64,000 nt of DNA from Brachionus rotundiformis (GCA_016802295.1 JAESIW010000137.1:1169318-1233317); one strand, 5' to 3'. Positions 35,001 to 47,452 are shown, counted from the first letter of the stretch. The notes: generated from the letters alone by a model not told the origin. Numbers and translations: made by a program.

Positions 35001-36731
35001 TTAATATGGCTGATTAGCTTTATAAGTTTGAATAAACTGATTAGTATTATTTACAAAACTATTCTCATTGATTACATCATTATCTTGTTTATCTCCGTTA
35101 TTTAAATTGTTAAACTGTACTAAATTGATGAGACAATTGGTAGAATTTACCTGTCTGATGAACGGGTGCTCTAGCAGCTCGGCAGCGGTGGCCCGCTGTG
35201 TGGGGTCGCGTACGAGCATGCGGTCAAGAAAGCCTTGTAGTCTGGGGGAGACGCGATGCATGGTATCGCGGAATTTCGGCGGTGGCATGTCCCGTATGAA
35301 CCGCATGGCCTGGAGAGGTGGCTGGTCGAAATAGGGCGGCTCGCCATCAATCATCTCAATGATCATTATTCCAAGCGACCATATGTCAACCTCGGTGCCG
35401 TAGGGCAAGCGGGATATTACCTCGGGCGCCATCCAGTACGGCGTGCCGACTAGGGACTTTCTTTTTTGCAAATCGGCGCTCACTTGGGCCACAAAGCCGA
35501 AATCTGTCAACTTGACGCGTCCATCACTGGACAGCAAAATCGAATCGGACTTGATGTCTCTGTGTATGACCCCATTGGCGTGCAAAAACGCCATCGCTCT
35601 CAGCACACTCTTGCACACAGTGGCTATTTGAGTCTCATCCATGCGGCTCTTGGTAACTATGTCTGTCAAAGCGCCTCCTGCCAAATATTCCATAACTACC
35701 CACAGTTCGTCATCTACCAAATAGCTGCCATACATTTCTACAATATTTTTGTGCTTGTAGTCGCGCATTATGACCACCTCATTGAATAACAACTCGCGTC
35801 TTTGCTGCTTGTGTAGGTTCATCTTTTTAATGGCAACTAAATGGTTTGAATTGGCTGTGTCATTGGCCGCATAGACCATGCCAGTTGAGCCCTCACCTAT
35901 TTTAATAAAATTCTTGAATCTTAACCTTGGATCGCCCGGATTGACCACCATTTGTAGCGCATGTCTAAACTGGTCATTGTTCAGGCGATCAGTGTTTACT
36001 TGGGCGTTGTTTTGTGATGTATTGGGTGTCATGTTTGTGTTTGAGGGTGATTTGGTTACTTGTGTACGAGCAGGTGCCCGATCCGAGTCCAGATCGCCAA
36101 TTGGTTTTGCTTGACCAGCGTAAATAGGCGGACTAAGACTTATGTTTTTGAGAATGCCATTGGGAGACATCTTCTGAACCGGGGTCTGGATCAGACTGTG
36201 TTGCGGGTTCAAATTTTGCTGTACGGGAGTCAGAATAGACTGGGTCTTTGGTACATTGTTTGGTTTACTGACCGGAGTAGTTGATTTGCTCATACAATTG
36301 ACATTGTAGACATATTCTACATTTTTTTGGGCCTCAGGGCGCTGTTCGGCCGGGTTAAGCGTCAGAGCTGTCTCGACCATGGGCACAATGGAGTTCGGAT
36401 GAGAGGTCTCTTTGGAAGGAGAGGCGTTGGTCTTCGAGCTTGACTGCGAGCCGCGCACTATGGTCTTGAAGCTGTTCAGCTCGTTGGGCGTAATGCGGGA
36501 CGGGTCGATGATCGGCTTTGGTCTACTTTGGCCCAGAAGAAGCCGCTGTTCGCAGTTCTGTTGCAAAAGCATTTGTTTCTTTTGCTCCATTGCTTCGTTT
36601 ATGATGCTGTTCCATTGTGTTGGCAAGCCGACAAAAACTCCCGAGTTGTGGTCATATCCGGAGTGCACTCGGTGCTCAAAATTGGTCGGACTCGATATCT
36701 CCGGACGCTTTTTGCGCTTCACAAATGGCAT
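35001..36731 (-). CDS. PAK4: Group II p21-activated kinase (PAK4/mushroom bodies tiny-like)
   Basis: One uninterrupted 576-residue reading frame. It is a Ser/Thr kinase downstream of Cdc42 that controls actin and adhesion. The CRIB Cdc42-binding motif lies near residues 12-40 (ISSPTNFEHRVHSG). An autoinhibitory pseudosubstrate segment RPKPIIDPSRIT follows at about residue 70, then KTIVRGS, as in human PAK4. A Pro/Ser/Asn-rich linker reaches residue 270. The kinase domain runs from about 277 to 526: G-loop IGEGSTGMVY, VAIKKM lysine, HRDIKSDSILL (Ser in place of group I Asn), DFGF and RKSLVGTPYWMAPE with the activation-loop Ser. Residues 527-576 form an Asn-rich tail absent from vertebrate PAK4. 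A GTAAAT right after HPFIRQ might be a donor that replaces this tail with a downstream exon. Upstream exons, if any, would be untranslated. Confidence 0.95.
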   Translation of the reverse strand: MPFVKRKKRPEISSPTNFEHRVHSGYDHNSGVFVGLPTQWNSIINEAMEQKKQMLLQQNCEQRLLLGQSRPKPIIDPSRITPNELNSFKTIVRGSQSSSKTNASPSKETSHPNSIVPMVETALTLNPAEQRPEAQKNVEYVYNVNCMSKSTTPVSKPNNVPKTQSILTPVQQNLNPQHSLIQTPVQKMSPNGILKNISLSPPIYAGQAKPIGDLDSDRAPARTQVTKSPSNTNMTPNTSQNNAQVNTDRLNNDQFRHALQMVVNPGDPRLRFKNFIKIGEGSTGMVYAANDTANSNHLVAIKKMNLHKQQRRELLFNEVVIMRDYKHKNIVEMYGSYLVDDELWVVMEYLAGGALTDIVTKSRMDETQIATVCKSVLRAMAFLHANGVIHRDIKSDSILLSSDGRVKLTDFGFVAQVSADLQKRKSLVGTPYWMAPEVISRLPYGTEVDIWSLGIMIIEMIDGEPPYFDQPPLQAMRFIRDMPPPKFRDTMHRVSPRLQGFLDRMLVRDPTQRATAAELLEHPFIRQVNSTNCLINLVQFNNLNNGDKQDNDVINENSFVNNTNQFIQTYKANQPY

Positions 36732-39700
36732 TTCTAAATGGAGACAAAATTTTTAACTTTTTAACAAGACTCTAATGGCTTTCCATGCATCTTATTTAAA
36801 TATATATATATAAAAATATATTTATATATATACTATAAATATATATGTTTTTTTGTTACAAACATCAACTTGATGTATTGAAAAAATGAAGTCTTATAAT
36901 ATTCGAAAAAGGTAATCATGTATTTTTCTAGTGGATTAATGATTTTAGTGGGGATTAATTTTTTTTTAATTAAGGCTAGAAATTATTTTTCGGTTTATCA
37001 TAGACACAAAACGCATTTCTATTTTTTTGATTGGAAAATTGAACCCCCTTGGCTACTACAATTCTAATTTAAAACACCTCAAGGAAATAAAAATTCATTT
37101 GACAGAGTGCAATTAATTTTTCTAACAATTGATTCAATGGATTTGAGAAAATAAATTGATGACGATTTTGCCCTATATTTTTGCCAAATTTTCGAATAAA
37201 ATATTTATAAATTTAAATAATTTTTTTTATCTAAAAGTAAAATTTATTAAAAATAACAAAAACTTTTTGTAAATTTGACAAAAAGTATATTTTAACTTCC
37301 AGTTATTCCAACTAGTAATTACTTACTGCACTTAATGAATAAAATAATTCAAAAAAAGCTTCAAAAGATAGAAAATGGAAAAAAGAGGTAATTGTAAAAT
37401 CGGTGACAAAATGGCATCCCTAAAGTATCTAATTATTTAATTTAATAATTCTTTTCAAGATAAATTTTTATCTTTTTACATTATTTTTTGTTAAATTAAA
37501 TGTGAAAAAAATAACACGGATTTAAAAATTTTAAAAAACAATATTTTGTCCACTATTTAAAATAAATTATTCATGATATTTAAATTAATAGTAAAATCAA
37601 AATTAAAAAAAAAAGTTCCTTTTAAATATAGATAGTCAATTTGGGACTTAAGATAAAAATAATAGCATCCTGTTAATTAATCATTAATTGTTAACTGCAT
37701 TTAGATAAAATAATTTTTAAAAAAATTTAAAAATATAAAATTTGGTAAAAACTCACCTTTTAAGTCTCTATTTTTCTAATATAATAGAATGATTTTTAAA
37801 GATAAATATTTATTTTATCCTTTTATATTTATTTATTTGAAAATATAATGGATTTTTTACAATCAAAAATTTATTGAATAACTTAAATTCACGTCACCTA
37901 AAAAAGTCCCTATTAAATCTACATAATCAAATTTATAATTTAAAAAGATAATACATAAGTCTAGTCTTTAATAAGTCTTTGATAAAAATTAGAAAAATGT
38001 TCTCATTTATCCCTAACTTTACTTTAAGAAAAAATATATGTTTATTTTCGAACATTAAAATTTTTAAAGAAATCAAAATAAGCAAATAAATAGACAAAAT
38101 CGTTACTGGTATCTTTAAGCTTTATTGAAATTTTCCGATATTTGGATTTTTATAAATTTTCTCACGAATGCCTCGAAATTACCATGGGTCAAAATTTGAT
38201 ACCTAAGACATTTGTTTGAAAAAAAATGGGAAATAAGTATTTAATCAGATTAGGTTGTATACTTACAACCAAAGATAAATATTTGCTCAATATCACTAGC
38301 GAAAGAGAACTTCTTTTGTAGAGCCAGCCTTGGTTGGTTTAAATAAGCCAAATTTTAAGCCATCTTTCTTATTAATATTGACAATTAAGCTTCAAAGTCA
38401 GAGCGACTTCGATTCTTAGTATCTCTAATCTTGAGAAAACAATAAATTTACCAAGAACTGATTAAGTGACTTTGGCCTAATCTTGAATATAGTCTGGAAA
38501 TTTCGCTGACAAAATATAGATATAATTTTCTAATACGTAACTCATATAATTTTAATTTAATCTTTTAGATGCGGCATTTGGCTTAATCCTTATTTTTGAT
38601 CGTGGCGTAATCCTATCTTAATTTTTAATAGGAAATAAGCCATTTGATCCCAAAAGGATAAAGTCATTTAAATGACATGTCCTCAATTATTTACCAGAGC
38701 ATCTATTTAAAGAGTATTTTTTATGTTTTATTATCTATTAACATCTCTACTCTAAAATCTACTCATCTTGTTGAAAATCTTGAGCAAATAAACGCTTTAA
38801 TTAGTTCGAAGATATGAGCAAAAAGTTTTTTTTTTTTTTGGTTCTATACAAAACGATTTTTTCGTTTTGTTTTGTAAAGATAAACTAAATCAAATATAAT
38901 TTAATATTTTAAAAGCATTTGTGTTTAATCAATTATTAACCTGAACTAGTCTGTTGATAAGAGCTAATAAACAATCGGAGTATTTTGTAGCGGTCGAGGC
39001 ATGCAGTTCATACCAAATCAAATTATTTGTTCTATATGAGTAATTATGAGATTTTTATATAAAGTTTATCTAAAAAAATCAAGTGGTCAATTATTTAAAT
39101 TAATTTAATTGTATGAAAATTTTTAAAAATATACTTCATTTAGTAAATTTTTTATCAGTTAATTTATAATTATTAATAAATATAGATTAAGTTTGTTTAT
39201 TTAAGATAGTTAAACTAGTTTGGATTAGTTTTATATTTGTTTATTCGAGAGAAAATAGCTATTTTAATTATTTGTTTTTGTCCGAGATTTTTTCTTACTT
39301 AATTAGCAAATAAATAGAAAATATCGTTTAAAAAAATTTATTAAATTGAGAAAAATATTGTGTTATAAATTCAAACTTGCATTTATAACGTATATAATAA
39401 TAAATGATTTATTATTATACTTAATAAAAGTAAATTATTCTGTATATTTTTTAATCTTGAAGCAAATTTTTTTACAATAAATTATTTTGATCAAGACACA
39501 AAAATGTATTTTTTCTTAGTTAAATGACTTAAAACTTACTTCTGATTTATGATTTGATTGAACAAGTCGACTCAAAGAATCATTTATTAAAATTAATTAA
39601 ATCAAAAAGCTTCAATTTTTTTATTAATAAAGAAAAACTTAATGGTCGCTTCTTTTTTTTTAGAAATACTCATAATTAGTGTTGGATACGGTCAGATGAA

Positions 39701-41571
39701 TTGGCGGACGGTTTTTTGCGATTCACTTTAAAGAAAATTATTTTATTAAATAATTTTATTTTAAATTTAAATTTCAAATAAAAGGCAAAATAAAAAAATT
39801 ATTCTAATAAAATGTCTTAACCGGAAACGGTCACGGTTTTTAAAAATTTTGCCCGAATTGGTGTTGGCTTATAGGGATCTCAACACTGCCAATGAATCTA
39901 ATCTTTGGTAAACTGATTAACATTTCTGGTATTCCAATTTTATTTCTTTTAAGAAGGATTTTTTATTTTTCGACCATAAAACTATGGCAATTCATGTCTA
40001 AAGCCGGTCTGATATATGCAGATATATATAGATTTTGTAATAATTTGTAAATTAAAATAAAAGATAAAGGTATTTGACACTCTATTACCAGACTTTTTGG
40101 CAAATTCCAATAAAGCACTACCCTTGGAAGTCGGAATTGAGGATAAATATGACTATAGGATAAAGATGCAAGAGACCGACTTGACTTGAAATCTCTATAT
40201 TATTAAATTTTACTGAAAATAATATTGAAAAGGTTTTTCCAACAGCACGACAATTATGGTTTAAAAGAAGCAAAATTTTAATCTTGACACAGTTCCCTTT
40301 TAAATTATTTTTATCATACTTTAAACATAAAATATTTAGTTCAACTTGAAATAATAAATTTAGATTTTACATTTCTAATTTATTTATTTTTTACTGGTTA
40401 ATAGCGGAAATTTTTAAAATTCATCATTCAAATAAAATATTAAATAGATTTTTTTGACAGTTTTAATAATATTAATAATAATATTTATGGTTTTGTTAAA
40501 ATTGTAAAAAAATTGTTCTTAACAAATAATGATTTGTTGAAACCTTTTTAAAATAACTAAATATAATAATTTTTATTTATTGTCAAGTTACCGCTTTTTA
40601 GTCTTATGAAAAATAACATAATTTAACATAACTTCATTTCTTTAATTTGACATTTTAAATGTCATTTTGGATTAATATTTAAAAGCATCCTAAAATGCTT
40701 CACAATTTGTCCTAATATCAAATTACACAACTTTATAGATTAATTTTTTTCTTATTTTGAAAATATTTTATAAAAATTTAAATAAAATTATAGAAAACAT
40801 ATCCTAATTCATTAGAATGGTTGTTTATCTATTTGAAAAAAAAATTAAAAATTAATTTCATTATAAAAAATAAAATCCAAAAAATATTCTATTTTAAAAT
40901 TATTGAAAAATAAATCAAGCCGTGTTGTTTTAAGCGCATTTCTAGAATTTAAATAAATAATGATATTTTTTTTAAAGCTTTCTCTCAATAAAAAATACTA
41001 AAATTCAAGCCATTTGTTAAACATATTTTTTTTGGAAAAATTTTGAAGCCAACCTACTCCGGATTTGGTTAAGTTAATAATGCTTGTTTTTAATTGCATC
41101 TCGAAGCCAACTCTAACTTAAAATATTAAAATTACAAATTTATGATTAACTAATAAAGCCTTTAGAAAATGCGCAACAACACGAAAAACAAAAAAAATAC
41201 AAATAAGTGAAAATAATTTGTAAATTTTTCCCTATCCGCAAAATATTTCCTAATTAGATACTTTTTTGGCAAATTTTCACCACCTTATCATCATCTTAAA
41301 CTCACCATAATTTAATAAGAACTATAATTAAATAAACATAAAAAATTCTTATCATCCTATTGATATTTCATTTTAGTATTTTTTTATTTTTGTGAAATTA
41401 GTTTAAAAAGCAAATCTGGGACACTGGTACACTGGTACACCAAGCACCAACTGTCATAAGAAAATAATTTGTTTTTATTTTTATTTAAAGATAAAAAATG
41501 AGCTATTCGAAGATGAAAAATAATTATTTTTTTAAATCAAATTAATTTGAATATTCAGTGTATAGTGAGAC
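36732..41571. other. Intergenic region between divergent PAK4-like and SIAH genes
   Basis: About 4.8 kb without a supported gene. It must contain both 5' flanks. There is a TA-rich microsatellite close to the PAK4-like start and a TTTGAATATTCAG acceptor-like sequence 13 nt before the SIAH ATG. The rest is AT-rich with no recognisable structure. Confidence 0.5.
36800..36846. repeat. TA-rich microsatellite upstream of PAK4-like gene
   Basis: Interrupted runs of TATATATA (12 nt, then shorter runs) within 70-120 bp of the start codon. It could be promoter-proximal or inside a 5'UTR intron. Confidence 0.8.
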
Positions 41572-42803
41572 ATGTCTTTGCCATCATCAAGTCCATCGTC
41601 GACCAATTCGTCAGCCAATACTGTTAATCAAAATCCGAATAGTCAATGTAAATTATAATTCATAATTTAAATTAATTTTTTCTTTGCTAAATATTGATTT
41701 ATTCGGGTCAGCATTTAACATTTGGCAAAAAAAAATTAATATTTTTTTTAAATTGATTTTTTTTTCATAAATTATTTTTTTTCCTAATTTATAAAGATTT
41801 AATACATCATAATCATCTGCATCATCATCATCTGTTGAATTTGAACCAACATCATGGTCATCCGATTGGTATTGTAGCTTCGAGCACTCAGCAAAGCCAG
41901 CCAAATCAGCAGCAAGCTGCACAGGTAAACCCAATAGTACACCAGAACACCTCATCTCATCAGTATCAATTAAACTTGTATAATAACCAAATAATACCGG
42001 GCAATGCCTCATCAGCTATGATGTCCTCTAGCCAGTCATCGAACCCCCTGCAAGATTTACTCAGCTTGTTCGAGTGTCCAGTTTGCTTTGAGTTCGCGCT
42101 TCCACCCATTTTGCAGTGCCAATCGGGCCACATAGTCTGCTCTAACTGTCGACCTAAGTTGACGTGCTGTCCTTCGTGTCGCAGCGCTCTTGGAAACATA
42201 AGGAACCTGTCAATGGAAAAATTAGCCAATTCACTTAAGTTTCCTTGCAAATATGCAAACAATGGATGCACCGAGACCCTTTCGCATGATAAAAAGCACG
42301 AGCATGAAGACGCTTGTGAGCTCAGGCCTTACAATTGTCCATGTCCGGGCGCTTCTTGCAAGTGGCAAGGCTCCCTTGATCAAGTAATGCCACATCTAGT
42401 CCAACATCACAAAAGCATCACTACTCTACAAGGCGAGGACATTGTTTTCTTGGCAACAGACATAACTTTGCCTGGCGCAGTCGATTGGGTCATGATGCAA
42501 TCCTGCTTTGGCTATAATTTCATGCTAGTCTTGGAAAAACAGGAAAAACATGAGAATTATCAACAATTTTTTGCAGTTGTTCAACTAATTGGCACCAGAA
42601 AGCAAGCTGAACAGTTTGCCTATCGGCTTGAACTGAATGGACAACGGAGACGCTTGACTTGGGAGGCTACACCGCGCTCCATTCATGATGGCGTGCAACA
42701 AGCTATCACCAACTGTGATTGTCTAGTTTTTGATACTGCCACTGCTCAGTTGTTTGCTGATTCCGGAAATTTGGGAATCAATGTAACCATTTCTTTAATA
42801 TGA
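41572..42803 (+). CDS. SIAH1: SIAH/seven in absentia E3 ubiquitin ligase
   Basis: Two exons (41572-41647, 41797-42803) encode 360 residues; the split codon joins T and AT as Tyr. SIAH is a RING E3 ligase that recruits E2 enzymes and targets signalling proteins for degradation. The RING finger covers residues about 119-155 (CPVCFEF, GHIVCSNCRPKL, CCPSC). It is followed by the two SIAH zinc fingers (FPCKYANNGC, HEHEDACELRPYNCPCPGASCKW) and the substrate-binding beta-sandwich (DIVFLATDITLPGAVDW, WEATPRSIHDGV, FADSGNLGINVTISL). From the RING onward it is nearly identical to animal SIAH. The N-terminal 118 residues are low-complexity, rich in Ser, Gln, Asn and His, with the His cluster HHNHLHHHHLL at the exon junction. 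This region is longer than in human SIAH1. Confidence 0.97.
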
Positions 42804-43421
42804 GTATTTTATTCGGTTTTAAAAATTGAATATTTTTTCTTATTTTGAATCATTTTATTTAATTTATTTTAATCGAAAATTGTTAAATGTGATTTTAGAA
42901 AAAAATATATAACTTAAGACTTGAGTATTGAGTATTGAGATTTAATGCTTGAAAATATAAAAACCAATCGCTTCTTAAATAGTTCAAATAAATTTATTGT
43001 AAATAATCTATGTAAAATTTATTAAATTTGTTTTATTTAATAAAATTTAAGAAAAGAGAATTTTTTTTTTCTAAATAAATCAAAAGGACTAAAAATCAGA
43101 CGAGGCACATCAAGGAACATTTTGACCAGAGTTTATTTGAAGCCACTTTTGCTTACCAGTATAGATTTTGTTTCTATTAAGGCTATTTTTCAAGCTCAGT
43201 GGCCCGGAAAAGTATAACCTATTGTCTATGAAACCTAAAACCGTGTCTATATTAAATGTTAATACCTTAAACTTGATGCTATGTGCCAATTTTTACTATA
43301 AATAGACAACATTGAGCTAAAAAATTTCACATTCTTGAAAAATTATACAAATCAGCTAAACAAAGGTTCTAATTTTAACTAAAGACGCAAATATTTTGTA
43401 ATTTTGCTTCACTTTGAAGAA
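42804..43421. other. Intergenic region between SIAH and bZIP genes
   Basis: 618 bp of 3' and 5' flank. No gene or clear signal is seen beyond AT-rich tracts and a duplicated TTGAGTATTGAGTATTGAGA near 42921. Confidence 0.5.
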
Positions 43422-44180
43422 ATGGTATCTTATGTTGTAACAAGTAAGCCAGCCATAAATCGGGTAGCTGAATCTTTAAAGATTCCAACAGTGCGGCCAA
43501 GCAAAGTAATAAAAATCAAACCCGACCAGCTCAAGTGTCTTCTTTCCAATCCGAACAATTTGGTAGAGGTTAAACAAGAGCCAGTCTATGAGTCTGAGTT
43601 GAAAATCGACCCCAATCAGCCCTTATTGACAGATATAAAGCAGGAGGCTCTTGATTTTGACTTTGATCTGAATCTGGAAGATGTTGATTTGACCAAGCCG
43701 CTGAATAATGCTGAAAATTTTGATCTGGATTTGTTTCACACTGTTCCATCGGCAGAAAAAGCTCCCGAGGGCATCCTGACTACCAACCAGATATTTGAAA
43801 GCCTTGGCTACAGTGAAAAAGACTTTGAAAATTTGATAATAGAGTACTCACCTGACACCAAACCGGCGCAAAAATCAGACCAGGATATAAAAAATTGGCC
43901 TCCAGTATCCGAAAAAAAGAGGCGCAGGAAAAATGTGTACCGAGCTGAGGATATAACCAATGAAGAGGATCTTATCAATTATTTGGAAAGAAGAAAAAAG
44001 AACAATATCTCATCAAAGTGTTCTCGTGCAAATAAAAAAAAGTATTATAATGAATTGGACTCGAAATGTGACCAATTAGAGGTTGAAAATGAGTTTTTAA
44101 GGCAGAAACAGGCCAAGTTGGAAAAACTAAATACTTGGCTAAAAGACTATCTGGTAGAAAATTTTTCAAAAAGCAAATAA
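43422..44180 (+). CDS. bZIP transcription factor, unassigned subfamily
   Basis: A single exon of 252 residues starting at the first in-frame ATG. The C-terminal bZIP spans about residues 185-245: basic region RRKKNNISSKCSRANKKK, then a leucine zipper (LDSKCDQLEVENEFLRQK...LEKLNTWL). The RRKKNN start resembles PAR and C/EBP proteins, but the two signature alanines of N-x-x-A-A-x-x-S-R are serines here. The N-terminal half is acidic and likely activating (LDFDFDLNLEDVDL). Two psi-K-x-E sequences, VKQE and IKQE, about 20 residues apart are candidate SUMO sites. KKRRRK at about 167-172 may be a nuclear signal. CREBZF/ATF4-type relatives are possible. It probably acts in the nucleus as a dimer, with target unknown. 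Confidence 0.85.
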   Translation: MVSYVVTSKPAINRVAESLKIPTVRPSKVIKIKPDQLKCLLSNPNNLVEVKQEPVYESELKIDPNQPLLTDIKQEALDFDFDLNLEDVDLTKPLNNAENFDLDLFHTVPSAEKAPEGILTTNQIFESLGYSEKDFENLIIEYSPDTKPAQKSDQDIKNWPPVSEKKRRRKNVYRAEDITNEEDLINYLERRKKNNISSKCSRANKKKYYNELDSKCDQLEVENEFLRQKQAKLEKLNTWLKDYLVENFSKSK

Positions 44181-46245
44181 ATGACTGCTTTTGGCGAAGC
44201 TTCAGCCGCCATCTTATAAGTGATTGGATCCTCCGACGAGGCCTGAAAATAATTCACAAAATAAAAATTGATAAAAATGTTGTACGAGGAATCGTCTATT
44301 TTATCATTAATTAAGATTTATCATCTTTTCTTATTTTGAATTATATTTACAAAAGATAATTTTTTTTTTAATTTATTAAATTTTATTTAAAAATAAAAAT
44401 TTAGTCTTAAAAATGTTTATAAATTTTTTGCTTAGATGATTAACTTTATGTATTAAAACTGGATAGATCTATGATTGATTATTAACAAATAAATAAACCA
44501 ACAAATACTGAATAGAGTGACCAAATTTACTTGGTCCGATTTCAGTCTTATTCTATTCTTTTGTTTTTTTTCTTTGCTTCTATTTCCTGTTTTTTGCTTA
44601 ATATCTTTCTAATAAAAAGCATCTAGCTGTTAAAATTTATGTCTTCTTTTCAGGTTTCATGACACGTATTAGTAAATTTATATAAATATTTTTTCATTAA
44701 AGGTAAACTAGACTTGGTAATAAAATCCATTCGAACCTGAACTTTGGACTAAAGCTTTTGGATTGTGATACTCGTTACAATCATGTTATGTTATGAATGT
44801 TTCTGAAAAAATATTTGAATGAATTAAATTTTTCATTTTTTGAGGAATGAAATTAATTAAGCTAGAGGCAAATATTAAAAAAAATTTATGTATTTTTAGT
44901 CGTAAAAGCTCTATTTGAAAATGAGTATATTTTGTAATACTTTTAATAACTCTCTTAAAGTTAAGATTGCTGAGGATACTTTTTGATTGAGAACATATAT
45001 ATATATACTTAACATCTTAACATCATATTAGATATCTATATAATTATCCCTTAGTTAAGTTATGTAAATATTAATATTTATTTATTGACTTAAAAAAGTC
45101 TAGACGGAGTACCCAGAGATATCTATCAAATTAACATGGAAGTTTCTAAGCAAAATAAAGAGTCACCATTTGGTAAACTTAGTCCAATATTTCGATAATA
45201 ATAAAATTGGATTTATTTCCAATTTTTTTATTTAATAAAAAGCTATATTCTTGAAAATCATTTAGTTTTTCAATTTTTATTCAATTAATAAAACGTTTGA
45301 AAATAAATTTTTCTTAATTTTTGACATAATCTAAAAGATTTCTAATTAAATTATAAAGGAAATATAATACATTTTTTCTAAAAATTTATTTTTCATATCA
45401 AAAGAAAATTGTTTAGAATGAAAATTTTTTGAGTTAATTTAAATTTAACCTTTAAAAATATAACTAAAGACCAAACTTATCTTTTTTTAAATTTATATAA
45501 TTTTCTCTAAACAAATCTTTTTTTGTGGAAAATATTTAAAACACTTAGAAAAATGCATAAATTTGTTATGATAATTAACATTTGAGTATTACCAAAGTCC
45601 AAAAAAATTTGATACGAAAGCAAAAAGATGGTCTGATAGATTCATAAAGCTGGTTGTGTAAAATGCAAAAAACATGACATATTCAAACCTCACACCTATT
45701 CTTATTATTACTAAAAAAATTCTTAATGTCTAAAATATTATCTTCTTTTAATATACAAAAAATTCAAACTAAGCAAATTTTTGTTTTTCATTTTTTTTCA
45801 TAGTTATGAGCTTCGATTTTTCAATCATCCAATTCATCATAAAAATATAAAGCATCAACAGATCAAGTCTAGATAGAAATAATTTTTGGTTGGGATGTTT
45901 TTTTGCTTTTGAATAAATTCCAAGTAAATCACGTGACCATATTCTGTAAAAAATAGTTAATTTATGACAATTAAGTAAGAAAATAATTTGCATTGAATTT
46001 TGCAGCAAAAAATATGAAAAAATTTGAAATAATTATTAATAAAATCTAAATAAGAATGAATTCTTTTCCTTTATAAATTAAGATAAAGTTCATAATTTTT
46101 AGTTTGAAATTAAGTGATTGCATAACAATTTTTTGTAAGAGACTAAGTAAATCTCTTGCTTTTAAATAAGCCACAACTTAAATTAAAAACTATCTTTTTA
46201 GACGTGTCAGATCTAAACTTTATTAGGTTTAAACTAAAAAAAAAT
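44181..46245. other. Intergenic region between bZIP and SLC25A1 genes
   Basis: AT-rich, with a TA microsatellite near 44995-45008. A possible minus-strand exon is at 45769-45943. CTTTTTAG at about 46195-46201 could be a 5'UTR acceptor of SLC25A1. Nothing else is supported. Confidence 0.4.
45769..45943 (-). CDS. Possible terminal exon of an unidentified minus-strand gene
   Basis: On the minus strand a good acceptor (CTATTTTTTACAG) precedes 57 open codons reading IWSRDLLGIYSKAKKHPNQK..., a hydrophobic stretch near LLMLYIFMMNWM, a Lys-rich end and a stop. The amino-acid mix is protein-like, but I recognise no family and cannot find an upstream exon. Treat as a guess. Confidence 0.25.
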
Positions 46246-47452
46246 ATGAACGGATTGTACAAAAGGCCAAATAGTGACAAAATAATGGCCGCTCCAGCCC
46301 AGACAACCGGCGGTCTTAAAGGAATTATTGCCGGTAGGAAATAATATTTTCAAAAAGATTGTATGCATAAAACTATTGCCATTCAAAGGTGGTATTACGG
46401 GTGGCATTGAAATAATGATAACTTATCCTACTGAATTTGTCAAAACTCAGCTTCAGCTTGATGAAAGCAGCAGTAAAAGTGGTCAAGCTAGAAAATATTC
46501 TGGACCTGTGGACTGTGTCAAAAAGACCATCCATAACCGAGGATTTTTTGGCCTTTATAGAGGTCTAAGTGTTCTTTTATATGGTTCGATTCCAAAAAGT
46601 GCCGTAAGGTAACAGGACACGCCAGATTTTGTAAAAAAGATATTATTTTCTAAATTAGATTTGGTGCTTTTGAAGAGTTTAAAAGACTCTTGGTCAATGA
46701 TAAAGGTCAACTGACTCCAGGCACACGTTTGCTGGCCGGTCTTGGAGCAGGAGTAACCATTTTTCATTTTTCATTGTTTAAAAATATTAGCTTAAAATTA
46801 AGTAAAGGTTTCAGAGGCTATTTTGGCTGTAACGCCTATGGAAACAGTTAAAGTAAAGTTTATTCATGACCAAAACTCAGCCAATCCTAAATATCGAGGT
46901 TTTTTCCACGGAGTCCGTGAAATAGTCAAACAACACGGCATTGGTGGTGTTTACAAAGGAGTAACAGCTACAATTATCAAACAAGGATCGAACCAAGCCA
47001 TTAGATTTTTTGTAATGGAATCTTTGAAAGCTGAGTACAGAAAAGTAAAAGGAAAGGATCATAATGCACCAGTTCCAGTTCTTGTAACTGGAATTTTTGG
47101 CCTAATAGCAGGAGCTGCTAGTGTTTTTGGTAACACGCCAGTAGATGTAGTTAAAACCAGAATGCAAGTAAGTCTCGAACTAAAAAACTATTTTCACTGG
47201 TTAACAAAGTTTTCTCAAAGGGTTTGGAATCCAGTAAATATAAAAATACTTTTGATTGTGCCATTCAAATTATGAAGAACGAAGGACCCAGAGCGTAATT
47301 ATGATATTTTCAAAACTTAAGATTTAAATTTTCTTTTGTTTAGATTCTATAAAGGAACTGTGCCTAGATTGAGCAGAGTTTGCTTAGATGTTGCCATTAC
47401 ATTCATGATTTATGACAAATTCATTGAATTATTTAACAAAGTTTGGAAATAG
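46246..47452 (+). CDS. SLC25A1: Mitochondrial citrate (tricarboxylate) transport protein
   Basis: Six exons (46246-46333, 46389-46608, 46659-46752, 46808-47167, 47221-47294, 47344-47452) join in frame to 314 residues, the usual length. The inner-membrane carrier exchanges mitochondrial citrate for malate and supplies cytosolic acetyl-CoA. All three mitochondrial carrier repeats carry P-x-[DE]-x-x-[KR]: PTEFVK, PMETVK and PVDVVK. Citrate-carrier hallmarks include GGIEIMITYPTEFVKTQLQL, LLYGSIPKSAVRFGAFE, KFIHDQNSANPKYRGFFHG, KQGSNQAIRFFVM, GAASVFGNTP and RLSRVCLDVAI. An alternative start 13 codons downstream (MAAPAQTTGG) is more like other N-termini. The first ATG is kept because it is in frame, but the shorter form is plausible. 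Confidence 0.96.

Noticed and set aside
36412..36756. 114-codon plus-strand ORF, with others up to 107 codons at 35.1-36.3 kb
   Set aside because: Shadows of the PAK4-like coding sequence on the opposite strand.
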